The position numbers and the translations under genes were made by a program. 64,000 bases of DNA from the NCBI RefSeq assembly GCF_036347055.1, contig NZ_CP108882.1, forward strand, positions 3,175,001-3,239,000, in the 5' to 3' direction. The DNA comes from Streptomyces sp. NBC_00820. GTDB lineage: Bacteria > Actinomycetota > Actinomycetes > Streptomycetales > Streptomycetaceae. Positions 1-8,146 of this stretch are shown here, in pieces. Every line of letters starts with the position of its first letter. Positions within the stretch are counted from its first letter, which is position 1. Below the pieces are notes generated by a model. That model worked only from the letters and a program-made list of their open reading frames with translations, searched no databases and was not told the DNA's origin.

Positions 1-1
1 G

Positions 2-676
2 TGGCGGGAGAGCCCGGTGCCCTCGCTCGGCGAGGGCGAGTCCCTGGCGACCATGGCGTCCCTGCTGCACGTGGACCACGAGGGCGCGTCCTTCGCGGGC
101 GCCCTGATCGAGCGGTCCGGGCTGACGCCCACCGAGTGGCTGCGCCGGTACCTGCGGGCGTACTACACCCCGCTGCTGCACAGCTTCTACGCCTACGACC
201 TGGTGTACATGCCGCACGGCGAGAACGTGATCCTCGTCCTGGAGGACGGGGTGGTGCGGCGGGCGGTCTACAAGGACATCGCCGAGGAGATCGCCGTCAT
301 GGACCCGGACGCGGTGCTGCCGCCGGACGTGCGGCGGATCCGGGTCGAGGTGCCGGAGGACCAGAAGCTGCTGTCGATCTTCACCGACGTCTTCGACTGC
401 TTCTTCCGCTTCCTCGCCGCGAACCTCGCCGCCGAGGGAATCCTGACCGAGGACGGCTTCTGGCGCACGGTCGCGGAGGTCACCCGCGAGTACCAGGAGG
501 CGAACCCTGGGCTGGAGGACAGGTTCCGGCAGTACGACGTGTTCGCCCCGGAGTTCGCGCTGTCCTGCCTCAACCGGCTCCAGCTGCGCGACAACCGGCA
601 GATGGTGGACCTAGCCGATCCCTCCCGCGCGCTCCAGCTGGTGGGGAGCCTGAAGAACCCCCTGGCGGCCTTCTGA
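2..676 (+). CDS. desD: Desferrioxamine synthetase DesD, C-terminal part (5' end outside window)
   Basis: This is the last ~224 residues of an NIS (IucA/IucC-family) siderophore synthetase, an ATP-dependent cytoplasmic enzyme. DesD joins and cyclises N-hydroxy-N-succinylcadaverine units to desferrioxamine. The frame is already open at the window edge. Seen here are the C-terminal family features: a helical stretch ending in LLHSFYAYDL, the motif YMPHGENVILVLED (the HGxN signature of the family) and the VYKDIAEEIAV segment, which in family structures lines the active site. The natural stop is TGA at 674-676, followed by a strong hairpin, so this is the last gene of its operon. The assignment to DesD rather than another NIS synthetase rests on similarity to remembered DesD sequences and on the following hexosaminidase gene, the order found in S. 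coelicolor. The iron-responsive promoter would lie upstream, outside the window. Confidence 0.88.
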   Translation, partial: WRESPVPSLGEGESLATMASLLHVDHEGASFAGALIERSGLTPTEWLRRYLRAYYTPLLHSFYAYDLVYMPHGENVILVLEDGVVRRAVYKDIAEEIAVMDPDAVLPPDVRRIRVEVPEDQKLLSIFTDVFDCFFRFLAANLAAEGILTEDGFWRTVAEVTREYQEANPGLEDRFRQYDVFAPEFALSCLNRLQLRDNRQMVDLADPSRALQLVGSLKNPLAAF

Positions 677-689
677 GGGCACACAGACG

Positions 690-728
690 GACGGGCACCC
701 CGGAGTACGGTCCTCCGGGGTGCCCGTC
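690..728 (+). terminator. Intrinsic terminator-like hairpin after desD
   Basis: A perfect 16-bp stem (690-705 with 713-728) encloses a 7-nt loop (TACGGTC). It starts 14 nt after the desD stop and lies between convergent genes, so it can serve both strands. There is no U tract, which is usual in Streptomyces. Confidence 0.85.
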
Positions 729-771
729 GGCCGTTCACCGGCCGTGTGCCCGCGCTCCCGCGCGCCCTCGG

Positions 772-2379
772 TCAGCCCGTCGGCCAGGGCACCTGGGGCG
801 AGCGGTAGTAGGTGATGCCGAGGGCGTCCCAGCGCGGTCCCTGCGCGGCGAGCCGCACCTTGTAGGCGTCCCAGCCGTGCGTGGCCGCCGGGGACCAGCC
901 CAGCTCGGCCACGCCGGGCAGCCGCGGGAACGCCATGTACTCGATGTCGGAGGACCTGGTGAGGGTCTCCGACCACAGCGGGGCCTCGACGCCCCGGACG
1001 GCCGAGGCGGGCGCGCCGGGGAGGTAGGTGCCCGGGTCCCAGTCGTAGGACCGCTTCACCTCCACCAGCCCGGCCCAGGACAGCCCCAGGGGCGTGTCCT
1101 TCGTGTACTTCATGTCGAGGTAGACCCGGTCGGCCGGGGACAGGACCAGTCCGGTGCCGTTCCGGGCCGCCGCGGCCACCTGCTCCTTCTCGGCGGCGCC
1201 GGTGCCGTCCAGTCCCCAGTACTGGGCGAGAGCGCCCTTGGCGGGGGTGGCGCCGGTCAGCTGGTGCCAGCCGATGACCGTCTTGCCGTACTTGGCGACC
1301 AGCGGCTGGACGCGGTCCATGAAGGTGACGTAGTCGGCGTGGCTGGTGGAGTGCGCCTCGTCGCCGCCGATGTGGAGGTAGCGGCCGGGGGTGAGCGCGG
1401 CCAGCTCGCGGATCACGTCGTCCACGAAGTCGTACGTCACCGGCTTGTTCACGCACAGGGAGCTGAAGCCGACCTGGGTGCCGGTGTACAGCGGGGGCGC
1501 CGTGCCGTCGCAGTTCAGCCGCGCGTAGGAGGCGAGGGCGGCGTTGGTGTGGCCGGGCATGTCGATCTCGGGGACGAGTTCGACGTAGCGGGTGGCCGCG
1601 TAGCGGACGATCTCCCGGTAGTCGGCCTTGGTGTAGTGGCCGCCCGCACCGCCGCCGACCTCGGTGGAGCCGCCGTAGGAGGCGAGCCTGGGCCAGGAGT
1701 CGACGGCGATGCGCCAGCCCTGGTCGTCGCTGAGGTGCAGATGCAGCTCGTTGATCTTGTACAGGGCCAACTGGTCGATGTAGCGCTTGACCTGGCCGAC
1801 GGTGAAGAAGTGCCGGGAGACGTCGAGCATCGCCCCGCGGTAGGCGTAGCGGGGGTGGTCCTCGATGGTGCCGCCGGCGACGGTCCAGGGTCCGGGCTGG
1901 ACGGTCCCGCGCTCGACGGCCGCGGGCAGCAGCTGGCGCAGGGTCTGCACCCCGTGGAAGAGGCCGGCGGGAGCGCTCGCGGTGATGGTGACCCCGTCGG
2001 GGGCGCTGTTCAGCCGGTAGCCCTCGGGGCCGAACGAGCCCTTGGCCAGGCGCAGTCGGATGCCGCCCTCGCCCTGCTCGGTCAGGGGCAGCCGGTAGCC
2101 GGTGGACGGCCGCAGGATGCCGGCCAGGTAGGCGGCGACGCGGCGGACGGAGAATCCGGCGGCGCCGTCGACACGGACGCGGGTCGCCGCGGTGATGCGG
2201 TACGGGGCTCCGCCCGGCTCGACCGAGGCGGGCGCCGGGACCACACGGTCCAGGGGTGCCGGTTCCGCGGCCCGGGGTGCGGGTGCCGCGCCGACGCTGA
2301 ACGCGCCCGCCGCCGCCACCAGCAGGAGGGATCCGAGGACGCGGGTCAGTCGGGGAGTCGTGCTGTGGTGCCGTCTCAC
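772..2379 (-). CDS. Secreted beta-N-acetylhexosaminidase, GH20
   Basis: A 535-residue exported glycosidase predicted to release N-acetylglucosamine from chitooligosaccharide ends. The N-terminus has a basic stretch and a hydrophobic core ending near residue 45, a signal peptide. An N-terminal GH20b-like domain (about 45-165, with PSTGYRLPL) precedes the catalytic barrel. The catalytic Asp-Glu pair is in HIGGDEAHS (D340, E341); the substrate-assisting GH20 motifs YRGAMLDVSRHF and LHLHLSDDQGWR are intact. The start is GTG at 2379, preceded by AGGGAG at good spacing; a longer reading from 2418 adds a non-signal-like extension. A DasR-type palindrome lies 25-40 bp upstream, so repression by DasR and induction by amino-sugar phosphates are expected. 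Homologues sit next to desD in S. coelicolor. Confidence 0.92.
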   Translation of the reverse strand: MRRHHSTTPRLTRVLGSLLLVAAAGAFSVGAAPAPRAAEPAPLDRVVPAPASVEPGGAPYRITAATRVRVDGAAGFSVRRVAAYLAGILRPSTGYRLPLTEQGEGGIRLRLAKGSFGPEGYRLNSAPDGVTITASAPAGLFHGVQTLRQLLPAAVERGTVQPGPWTVAGGTIEDHPRYAYRGAMLDVSRHFFTVGQVKRYIDQLALYKINELHLHLSDDQGWRIAVDSWPRLASYGGSTEVGGGAGGHYTKADYREIVRYAATRYVELVPEIDMPGHTNAALASYARLNCDGTAPPLYTGTQVGFSSLCVNKPVTYDFVDDVIRELAALTPGRYLHIGGDEAHSTSHADYVTFMDRVQPLVAKYGKTVIGWHQLTGATPAKGALAQYWGLDGTGAAEKEQVAAAARNGTGLVLSPADRVYLDMKYTKDTPLGLSWAGLVEVKRSYDWDPGTYLPGAPASAVRGVEAPLWSETLTRSSDIEYMAFPRLPGVAELGWSPAATHGWDAYKVRLAAQGPRWDALGITYYRSPQVPWPTG

Positions 2380-2403
2380 ATGCGCTCCCTTCGGGACTGC
2401 AGG

Positions 2404-2419
2404 ATTGGTCAAGACCACT
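2404..2419. promoter_or_regulatory. DasR-responsive element (dre) upstream of hexosaminidase
   Basis: ATTGGTCAAGACCACT is a 16-bp imperfect palindrome close to the dre consensus ACTGGTCTAGACCAGT. It lies between the divergent hexosaminidase and DUF4429 genes, 25 bp from the hexosaminidase start. DasR is the GntR-family repressor of chitin and GlcNAc use. The assignment is by motif and gene function only. Confidence 0.82.
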
Positions 2420-2449
2420 CTCCCTCACATCCGGTGAAACAATCCCCGC

Positions 2450-3331
2450 ATGGCGGAAATCATCCAGAAGGACGGCACGTGGGTCTTCGCCGGGGACGCC
2501 CTGCGGCTGACCCCGGGACGGGACAGGAACGTGAGCCTGCTGCGCCGCGCCCTGGGTGAACTCGAGGTCCCGCTGCGCGCGTTGGCGGGTGTCTCGTTCG
2601 AGCAGGGCAAGCGGTCCGGGCGGCTGCGACTGCGACTGCGCGACGGCGCCGACCCCCTGCTGCTCGCCACCGCCGGCCGGCTCGCGGAGGCCGACGACCC
2701 CTATCAGCTGCCCGTGGAGTCCGACCGGTACGGCGTGGCCGAGTACTTCGCGCAGGAGGTCCGCAACTCCCTGCTGCTGGACGGGATCCCGTCCGCGCCG
2801 GTCACCGGCTACCTGCTGCCGGGACCGTCCCTGCCGGTGGCCGCCGCGGCCGGGGACGGCGCGGCGGACTTCGACGGGGAGCGGGTGCGGCTGGAGTGGA
2901 ACTGGAAGACGGAGGACGCCAAGTCCGCCACCGGCACCCGGACGATCCCGCTCGCGGACATCGACGCCGTGCAGTGGCAGCCGGCGTCCGGGCTGGAGAA
3001 CGGCTGCCTGCGCTTCACCGTGCGCGGCGCGCCGCCCGCCACGCCGCCGAAGTACGACCCGAACGCGGTCGAGCTGTGGGGCTTCCGCAAGGACCCGTTG
3101 ATGGCGCTGGTCGCGGCGGCCGTGCAGGCGCGGCTGCCGCATCCGTCGGCACCGGCCGCCGTGCCGGCCGTGCCGCGGCAGGCCCTGCCGCCGGGCGGGC
3201 CGCCCGCCGCCGAGGACGACCACGACGCCCTGCTGCGGCGACTGCGGGAACTGGGCGAGCTGCACCGTTCGGGGGTGCTCACCGAGGAGGAGTTCGCGCT
3301 GGCCAAGCGGGCGGTCCTCCAGCGGATGTGA
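2450..3331 (+). CDS. DUF4429 domain protein with C-terminal SHOCT domain
   Basis: A 293-residue cytoplasmic protein of unknown function. Two beta-rich DUF4429-type modules are visible (about 1-110 and 130-230). Each ends in a short segment placing a residue pair before DP(L/Y), as in ADDPYQLPV and RKDPLMALVAAA. A Pro/Ala linker leads to the last ~30 residues, LLRRLRELGELHRSGVLTEEEF, a SHOCT (short C-terminal) domain with the usual GxLTxEEF core. SHOCT domains are small oligomerisation or membrane-proximal modules found on many bacterial proteins. The gene is divergent from the hexosaminidase and no good ribosome binding site precedes the ATG, so a leaderless or near-leaderless message is possible. 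It is probably independent of the chitin regulon, although the shared intergenic space contains the dre. Confidence 0.82.
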   Translation: MAEIIQKDGTWVFAGDALRLTPGRDRNVSLLRRALGELEVPLRALAGVSFEQGKRSGRLRLRLRDGADPLLLATAGRLAEADDPYQLPVESDRYGVAEYFAQEVRNSLLLDGIPSAPVTGYLLPGPSLPVAAAAGDGAADFDGERVRLEWNWKTEDAKSATGTRTIPLADIDAVQWQPASGLENGCLRFTVRGAPPATPPKYDPNAVELWGFRKDPLMALVAAAVQARLPHPSAPAAVPAVPRQALPPGGPPAAEDDHDALLRRLRELGELHRSGVLTEEEFALAKRAVLQRM

Positions 3332-3352
3332 GGACCGCCGCGCCCGGTGCCG

Positions 3353-3383
3353 GGTGCGCCCCGTCACGGCCCCGGGGCGCACC
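3353..3383. terminator. Bidirectional hairpin between convergent genes
   Basis: An 11-bp GC stem (GGTGCGCCCCG at 3353-3363 with CGGGGCGCACC at 3373-3383) and a 9-nt loop, lying between the 3' ends of the DUF4429 gene and the phosphatase gene. Confidence 0.7.
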
Positions 3384-3388
3384 GGGTG

Positions 3389-5002
3389 TCACTTCGCCCT
3401 GCGGGCCACCGTGAAGTGGTCGATGCGCTCACCGGTCTCGGCGATGCCCGACACGGTCAGCGTGGTCTGCCGCCCCTTCGGCGCGGGCGTGACGTCCACG
3501 CGCAGGAAGGAGTAGTCGAGGTAGCGCACCCGGGACCAGGCGACGGTCTCGTTCCGCTTGCCGTCCTTGAGGTTGACGAACGAGGCGACGGAGTCGGTCT
3601 CGTGCTCGTGGCCCTCGTAGGAGTCGGGGGCGGTGAAGGCGTACAGGCTGCGGCCGGCCGCTCCGGCGGTGACGTACACCACACCCTCGGTCTCGGAGTA
3701 GGCGGTGCCCCCGATCGGGAGCTTCTTGGCGACCGCGTCCCCCTTGATCACGTCGGTGCGCTCGTACTGGTGGTTGTGGCCGTTGATGACCAGGTCCACG
3801 GTGTACTTCTCGAACAGCGGCACCCACTCCTGGCGTACGCCCCCCTCCGAGGCGTGCGCGGTGGAGGTGCAGTAGGCGCAGTGGTGGAAGAAGACCACGA
3901 CGAAGTCGACGTCCTTGGCCGCGCGGTACCTCTTCAGCTGCGCTTCCAGCCACTTGGTCTGGGTTCCGCCCGAGATGCCCAGGTTTGCCGGGATCTCGTA
4001 CGAGATGTCGTTGGCGTCGAGGGAGATGACCGCGGTGTTGCCGTAGACGAAGGAGTAGACGCCCGGCAGGTTCTTCCTGTCGGGGCCGTTGTCCGGGAGG
4101 GTCCAGCGGGCGTCCTCGCCACCGTAGCCGTTGGGCGAGTACCAGGCCTCCATGTCGTGGTTGCCGTACGCCGGCATCCACGGGACCTGCTTGGCGACCG
4201 ACTCGGTCTGGGCGAGGAACTGGTCCCAGGTGCGCGAGTCGAAGCCGGTGTCGGTGGTCTTGCCGGCGCCGGAGGGGTCGCCGTAGGCGATGTCGCCGGC
4301 GTGCAGATGGAAGGCCGGGTTCTGGCCGAGGATCAGGGCGTTGTTGGCCAGGCCGTGGTAGCCGACGCCCTCGTCGCCGAAGGCGGTGAAGGTGAACGGC
4401 TTCTTGTGGTCGGGGGCGGTGGTGAAGGTGCCGAGGGTGCCCAGCAGGTGCGGCTCGGCCGGGTCGAAGCCGCGGTGACCGACGCCGTAGTAGTACGTCC
4501 TGCCGGGGCGCAGGTGGGTGAGCCTGGCGTGGATGTAGTACTGGGTGTGGTCACCGCTCGCGCCGACACCGGCCGGGGTGTGCAGGGCGCGGACCTCGGC
4601 GTCGATCCTGCGGGAGAGGTCCCAGGGATGGGCGCCGATCCGGATGAACGGCTTCTTCACCGCGACCGGGACCTGCCAGGAGACGGTGATCTCGGTGCGC
4701 GGGTCGTTGCCCCAGGCCAGGTGGCGGCCGAAGGGGGCGACGAGGGCGCCGTCGACGGTCTCGGCCGACAGGGTAGCGCTCCCCCACCGCCTGAAGGGCG
4801 TGGGAGGTACCCCCAGCGCCGGGACGGCGGCCCGTGCGGTGGCGCCCGGCACGAACGCGCCGCCCGTGACGGCGCCCAGGGTGACGGCACCGCCTCTGAT
4901 CATGGCGCGCCGGGAGAATCGCGCGCGCAGGTACTCATGCTGTTCGGCCATGCTCATGCGCTCGGCCAGCTTCTCGGGTACTCCCATGCGAGGAATGTCC
5001 AT
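3389..5002 (-). CDS. Tat-exported purple-acid-phosphatase-like metallophosphoesterase
   Basis: A 537-residue secreted phosphatase of the calcineurin-like/purple acid phosphatase type, expected to hydrolyse phosphomonoesters outside the cell with a di-metal centre. The N-terminus carries a twin-arginine signal (SRRAMIRGGAVTLGA, residues 30-44) ending near ATARA. A fibronectin-like N-terminal domain (about 75-190) precedes the metal motifs: FTAFGDEG, HAGDIAYGD, YGNHDMEAW, a VVFFHHC segment and NGHNHQYER, all intact. The start is taken as ATG at 5002; later ATGs at 4987 and 4951 are also possible and ribosome binding sites are weak for all. A short palindromic intergenic-type repeat is embedded in frame just after the signal cleavage region (residues about 62-75). 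Phosphate (PhoP) control is likely for such enzymes, but no PHO box was identified. Confidence 0.85.
   Translation of the reverse strand: MDIPRMGVPEKLAERMSMAEQHEYLRARFSRRAMIRGGAVTLGAVTGGAFVPGATARAAVPALGVPPTPFRRWGSATLSAETVDGALVAPFGRHLAWGNDPRTEITVSWQVPVAVKKPFIRIGAHPWDLSRRIDAEVRALHTPAGVGASGDHTQYYIHARLTHLRPGRTYYYGVGHRGFDPAEPHLLGTLGTFTTAPDHKKPFTFTAFGDEGVGYHGLANNALILGQNPAFHLHAGDIAYGDPSGAGKTTDTGFDSRTWDQFLAQTESVAKQVPWMPAYGNHDMEAWYSPNGYGGEDARWTLPDNGPDRKNLPGVYSFVYGNTAVISLDANDISYEIPANLGISGGTQTKWLEAQLKRYRAAKDVDFVVVFFHHCAYCTSTAHASEGGVRQEWVPLFEKYTVDLVINGHNHQYERTDVIKGDAVAKKLPIGGTAYSETEGVVYVTAGAAGRSLYAFTAPDSYEGHEHETDSVASFVNLKDGKRNETVAWSRVRYLDYSFLRVDVTPAPKGRQTTLTVSGIAETGERIDHFTVARRAK
4779..4816 (-). repeat. 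Short palindromic repeat inserted in a coding region
   Basis: A C-rich palindromic segment (starts CTCCCCCACC, ends GGTACCCCCAG) resembling elements I recall as common between Streptomyces genes. It lies in frame in the phosphatase gene and encodes GVPPTPFRRWG. Related TGGGGGTACCCCC...GGGGGAG segments occur in the 35.5-35.7 kb element. Confidence 0.6.
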
Positions 5003-5177
5003 GACGCCTGAAACTCGTCCCCGCAGGCGACCGCGCGCAGGACACCGGATGGACGGCTTGCGAACACCTGCCCACGAGAGTCCCAGCACACCGCTCCACG
5101 GGGGCACCCAACGGGCATCTGCCCGGAATCGGGCACGATTCTTGCGAATCTCGCGCCGGTGGCCCAGGATCTACCGG

Positions 5178-5435
5178 GTGCACGAGGAACTTGTCGATCA
5201 CCTGACGCGGTCCACGCCCCTGAGCAGGGGCGAGGCGCTGCGGGTGGTCCAGGACGTGCTCGCCTATTTCGACGAGACGACGCAGGACTACGTCCGTCGC
5301 CGCCACCGCGAGCTGCAGGCCCAGGGCCTGCAGAACACGGAGATCTTCGACCGGATCGAGGCGGACCTGAAATACCGAACGGTGGCGCCGCCGGAGCTCA
5401 CGCTCAGGCAGCTGCGCCGCATGGTCTACGGCTGA
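5178..5435 (+). CDS. Small conserved helical protein upstream of glmS
   Basis: An 85-residue soluble protein of unknown function, predicted almost entirely helical. Charged helices are seen in RGEALRVVQDVLAYFDETTQDYVRRRHRELQAQG and in the C-terminal LRQLRRMVYG. It has no signal peptide or membrane segment and no motif I can name. The GTG start at 5178 has AGGA 8 nt upstream. The frame stays open further upstream, but that part overlaps the phosphatase gene on the other strand and does not look like protein. It ends 26 nt before glmS, so co-transcription with glmS is likely. It could be a structural or regulatory partner; that is inference from position only. Confidence 0.72.
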   Translation: MHEELVDHLTRSTPLSRGEALRVVQDVLAYFDETTQDYVRRRHRELQAQGLQNTEIFDRIEADLKYRTVAPPELTLRQLRRMVYG

Positions 5436-5461
5436 GACGCCAGGCTGAGAGATACGTATAC

Positions 5462-7279
5462 ATGTGCGGAATTGTCGGATACATCGGTAAGCGTGACGTG
5501 GCCCCGCTGCTGCTGGAAGGTCTGCAGCGGCTGGAGTACCGCGGCTACGACTCCGCGGGCATCGTCGTCTCCTCCCCGAAGTCGGCCGGCCTCAAGATGG
5601 TCAAGGCCAAGGGCCGCGTGCGCGACCTGGAGGCCAAGGTCCCGGCGCGCTTCAAGGGCACCACCGGTATCGCCCACACCCGCTGGGCCACCCACGGCGC
5701 CCCCTCCGACGTGAACGCCCACCCGCACATGTCGGCCGACCAGAAGGTCGCCGTCGTACACAACGGCATCATCGACAACGCCTCCGACCTGCGCCGCAAG
5801 CTGGAGGCGGACGGTGTCGAGTTCCTCTCCGAGACCGACACCGAGGTCCTCGTCCACCTGATCGCCCGCTCGACGGCCGAGAAGCTGGAGGACAAGGTCC
5901 GCGAGACCGTGCGCCTGGTCGAGGGCACCTACGGCATCGCCGTCATGCACGCCGACTTCCCCGACCGCATCGTGGTGGCCCGCAACGGCTCCCCGGTCGT
6001 CCTCGGCATCGGCGAGAAGGAGATGTTCGTCGCCTCGGACATCGCCGCGCTGGTCACCCACACCCGGCAGATAGTCACGCTGGACGACGGCGAGATGGCC
6101 ACGCTGAAGGCCGACGACTTCCGCACGTACACCACCGAGGGCACCCGTACGACGTCCGAGCCGACCACCGTGGAGTGGGAGGCGGCCTCCTACGACATGG
6201 GCGGCCACGACACGTACATGCACAAGGAGATCCACGAGCAGGCCGACGCCGTGGACCGCGTGCTGCGCGGCCGCATCGACGACCGGTTCTCCACCGTGCA
6301 CCTGGGCGGCCTCAACCTGGACGCCCGCGAGGCGCGCAAGATCCGCCGCGTGAAGATCCTCGGCTGCGGCACCTCGTACCACGCGGGCATGATCGGCGCC
6401 CAGATGATCGAGGAGCTGGCCCGCATCCCCGCCGACGCCGAGCCTGCCTCCGAGTTCCGCTACCGCAACGCGGTCGTCGACCCCGACACCCTGTACGTCG
6501 CGGTCTCCCAGTCCGGTGAGACGTACGACGTCCTCGCCGCCGTGCAGGAGCTGAAGCGCAAGGGCGCCCGCGTCCTCGGCGTGGTCAACGTGGTCGGCTC
6601 GGCCATCGCCCGCGAGGCCGACGGCGGCATCTACGTGCACGCCGGCCCCGAGGTCTGCGTGGTCTCGACGAAGTGCTTCACCAACACCACCGTCGCCTTC
6701 GCCCTGCTCGCCCTGCACCTGGGCCGCACCCGTGACCTCTCGGTCCGCGACGGCAAGCGGATCATCGAGGGCCTGCGCCGGCTGCCGGAGCAGATCACCG
6801 AGATCCTCAAGCAGGAGGAGGAGGTCAAGGCGCTGGCCGAGGAGTACGCCGAGAGCCGCTCGATGCTCTTCATCGGCCGTGTCCGGGGCTACCCGGTGGC
6901 GCGTGAGGCCTCCCTGAAGCTCAAGGAGATCACCTACATCCACGCCGAGGCCTACCCGGCCTCCGAGCTCAAGCACGGCCCGCTGGCCCTGATCGAGCCC
7001 GCCCTGCCGACGGTCGCGATCGTCCCCGACGACGACCTGCTGGAGAAGAACCGCGCCGCCCTGGAGGAGATCAAGGCCCGCAGCGGCAAGATCCTCGCGG
7101 TGGCTCACCAGAAGCAGGAGAAGGCCGACCGGACGATCGTCGTCCCCAAGAACGAGGACGAACTGGACCCGATCCTCATGGGCATCCCCCTCCAGCTCCT
7201 CGCCTACCACGCGGCGAAGATCCTGGGCCGCGACATCGACAAGCCGAGGAACCTGGCGAAGTCCGTGACGGTGGAGTAG
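5462..7279 (+). CDS. glmS: Glutamine-fructose-6-phosphate aminotransferase (isomerising)
   Basis: A 605-residue cytoplasmic enzyme making glucosamine-6-phosphate from fructose-6-phosphate and glutamine, the first step to UDP-GlcNAc for peptidoglycan. The N-terminal Ntn glutaminase domain begins MCGIVGYIG, so Cys is exposed after Met removal as the nucleophile; HTRWATHG and HNGIIDN follow. Two SIS sugar-isomerase domains occupy about 285-425 (CGTSYHAG, SQSGETYD) and 455-590 (GRVRGYPVAREASLKLKE), and the C-terminus is the normal KSVTVE tail. Length and motifs are those of complete GlmS. The ATG at 5462 follows a short gap after the small upstream ORF. No glmS ribozyme is visible in the short leader. 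It links in function with the hexosaminidase and other GlcNAc-related genes here. Confidence 0.96.
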   Translation: MCGIVGYIGKRDVAPLLLEGLQRLEYRGYDSAGIVVSSPKSAGLKMVKAKGRVRDLEAKVPARFKGTTGIAHTRWATHGAPSDVNAHPHMSADQKVAVVHNGIIDNASDLRRKLEADGVEFLSETDTEVLVHLIARSTAEKLEDKVRETVRLVEGTYGIAVMHADFPDRIVVARNGSPVVLGIGEKEMFVASDIAALVTHTRQIVTLDDGEMATLKADDFRTYTTEGTRTTSEPTTVEWEAASYDMGGHDTYMHKEIHEQADAVDRVLRGRIDDRFSTVHLGGLNLDAREARKIRRVKILGCGTSYHAGMIGAQMIEELARIPADAEPASEFRYRNAVVDPDTLYVAVSQSGETYDVLAAVQELKRKGARVLGVVNVVGSAIAREADGGIYVHAGPEVCVVSTKCFTNTTVAFALLALHLGRTRDLSVRDGKRIIEGLRRLPEQITEILKQEEEVKALAEEYAESRSMLFIGRVRGYPVAREASLKLKEITYIHAEAYPASELKHGPLALIEPALPTVAIVPDDDLLEKNRAALEEIKARSGKILAVAHQKQEKADRTIVVPKNEDELDPILMGIPLQLLAYHAAKILGRDIDKPRNLAKSVTVE

Positions 7280-7372
7280 AAAACCCCCGCGACGGCCGAA
7301 GCGATAATTGAGCAACCCCCACGGCGAGCAACCGCCTCCGCGAAAGCGGCGCCGGTCCAGGCGCGAAAAAGA

Positions 7373-7406
7373 GACCCCCACGTGTGCCACCTCGCACGTG
7401 GGGGTC
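7373..7406. terminator. Terminator hairpin after glmS
   Basis: A perfect 12-bp stem (GACCCCCACGTG at 7373-7384 with its complement at 7395-7406), a 10-nt loop and a following CCTTT. It lies between convergent glmS and the transporter gene. Confidence 0.88.
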
Positions 7407-7424
7407 CTTTCGGTGCTGCTCGAT

Positions 7425-7985
7425 TCAGCCGGCGGCCGTCACCCCCCGGCCCGCAGCACGTCGGGGAAGCGCCGTCGGCCAGTGCGCCAGCGCGGCCGTC
7501 GCCGCGTACCAGGCCACCGCCCCGGAGGCGACGGCCACCCAGCCTCCGGCCTTGGCCAGAGCGGAGCTGTCCGCGAACTGGGCCACGGCCAGCACGAGCA
7601 TCGCCAGGAACAGCAGCCCGTACATGACCTGGCCGAGCCTGTCCCCTCCCGCGAGGGTCAACGTGAGCGCCACGAGGGCGAAGAGCAGCAGGAAGAGCCC
7701 GGCCGCGTGAGCCGACCCGGGGCTCGCGACGGCCCAGGTGAACCACAGCGCGCCGAGGGCCGTGAAGCCCGTACCGGAGGCCGGGTCGCGGTCGCGGAAG
7801 GCCAGCAGGCCGACCAGGAACAGGGCGACTCCGCCCACGTAGTGGGCCACTGACGCGGCGTCGGCCGTCGCCACGCCGTCGATCACACCGGTCGTACCGA
7901 GCCCGAACGCCAACAGGGTTATCCCCAGGGCGAGTCGGCCCACAACGGAAGTGTTTCCGCTTCCCGCGGAGACGTCATTGTCCAC
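7425..7985 (-). CDS. GPR1/FUN34/YaaH-type acetate/succinate transporter-like protein
   Basis: A 186-residue inner membrane protein with six predicted hydrophobic helices. Its length, the six-helix layout and the phrases GITLLAFGLGTTGVIDG and ALGALWFTWAVAS resemble the acetate uptake family (AceTr/SatP), which moves acetate or succinate with protons. The classical family motif NPAPLGL is not present near the N-terminus; the aligned region reads VVGRLALGITLLAFG, so this is a divergent member or a related small membrane protein. The GTG start at 7985 is preceded by AAGGGAG at suitable spacing. It is transcribed toward glmS and separated from it by a strong hairpin, and it is not obviously part of an operon. 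Confidence 0.65.
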   Translation of the reverse strand: MDNDVSAGSGNTSVVGRLALGITLLAFGLGTTGVIDGVATADAASVAHYVGGVALFLVGLLAFRDRDPASGTGFTALGALWFTWAVASPGSAHAAGLFLLLFALVALTLTLAGGDRLGQVMYGLLFLAMLVLAVAQFADSSALAKAGGWVAVASGAVAWYAATAALAHWPTALPRRAAGRGVTAAG

Positions 7986-8146
7986 GGCGGGCTCCCTTCA
8001 TGCATGTGCGGTTGTGCGGTGCCCGGTATATGCCCTTCACAAGGGCACAAACACCTCTACGCATGAGTAGTTTCACGCTGTACGAAGGGAGTTGACGGGG
8101 TGCCGCGCACTCCGGGGAGCGAGGGGCCGAAGGGGCCGGGGCGGCG

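Noticed and set aside
611..3382. A 923-codon minus-strand frame and a similar 852-codon plus-strand frame from position 1
   Set aside because: They run antisense to the GH20 and DUF4429 genes; high GC makes stop codons rare, and the translations are Arg/Pro/Gly-rich with no domains.
5436..5461. glmS ribozyme or leader riboswitch
   Set aside because: Only 26 nt separate glmS from the upstream gene, too short for the ribozyme, which is also not typical of actinobacteria.
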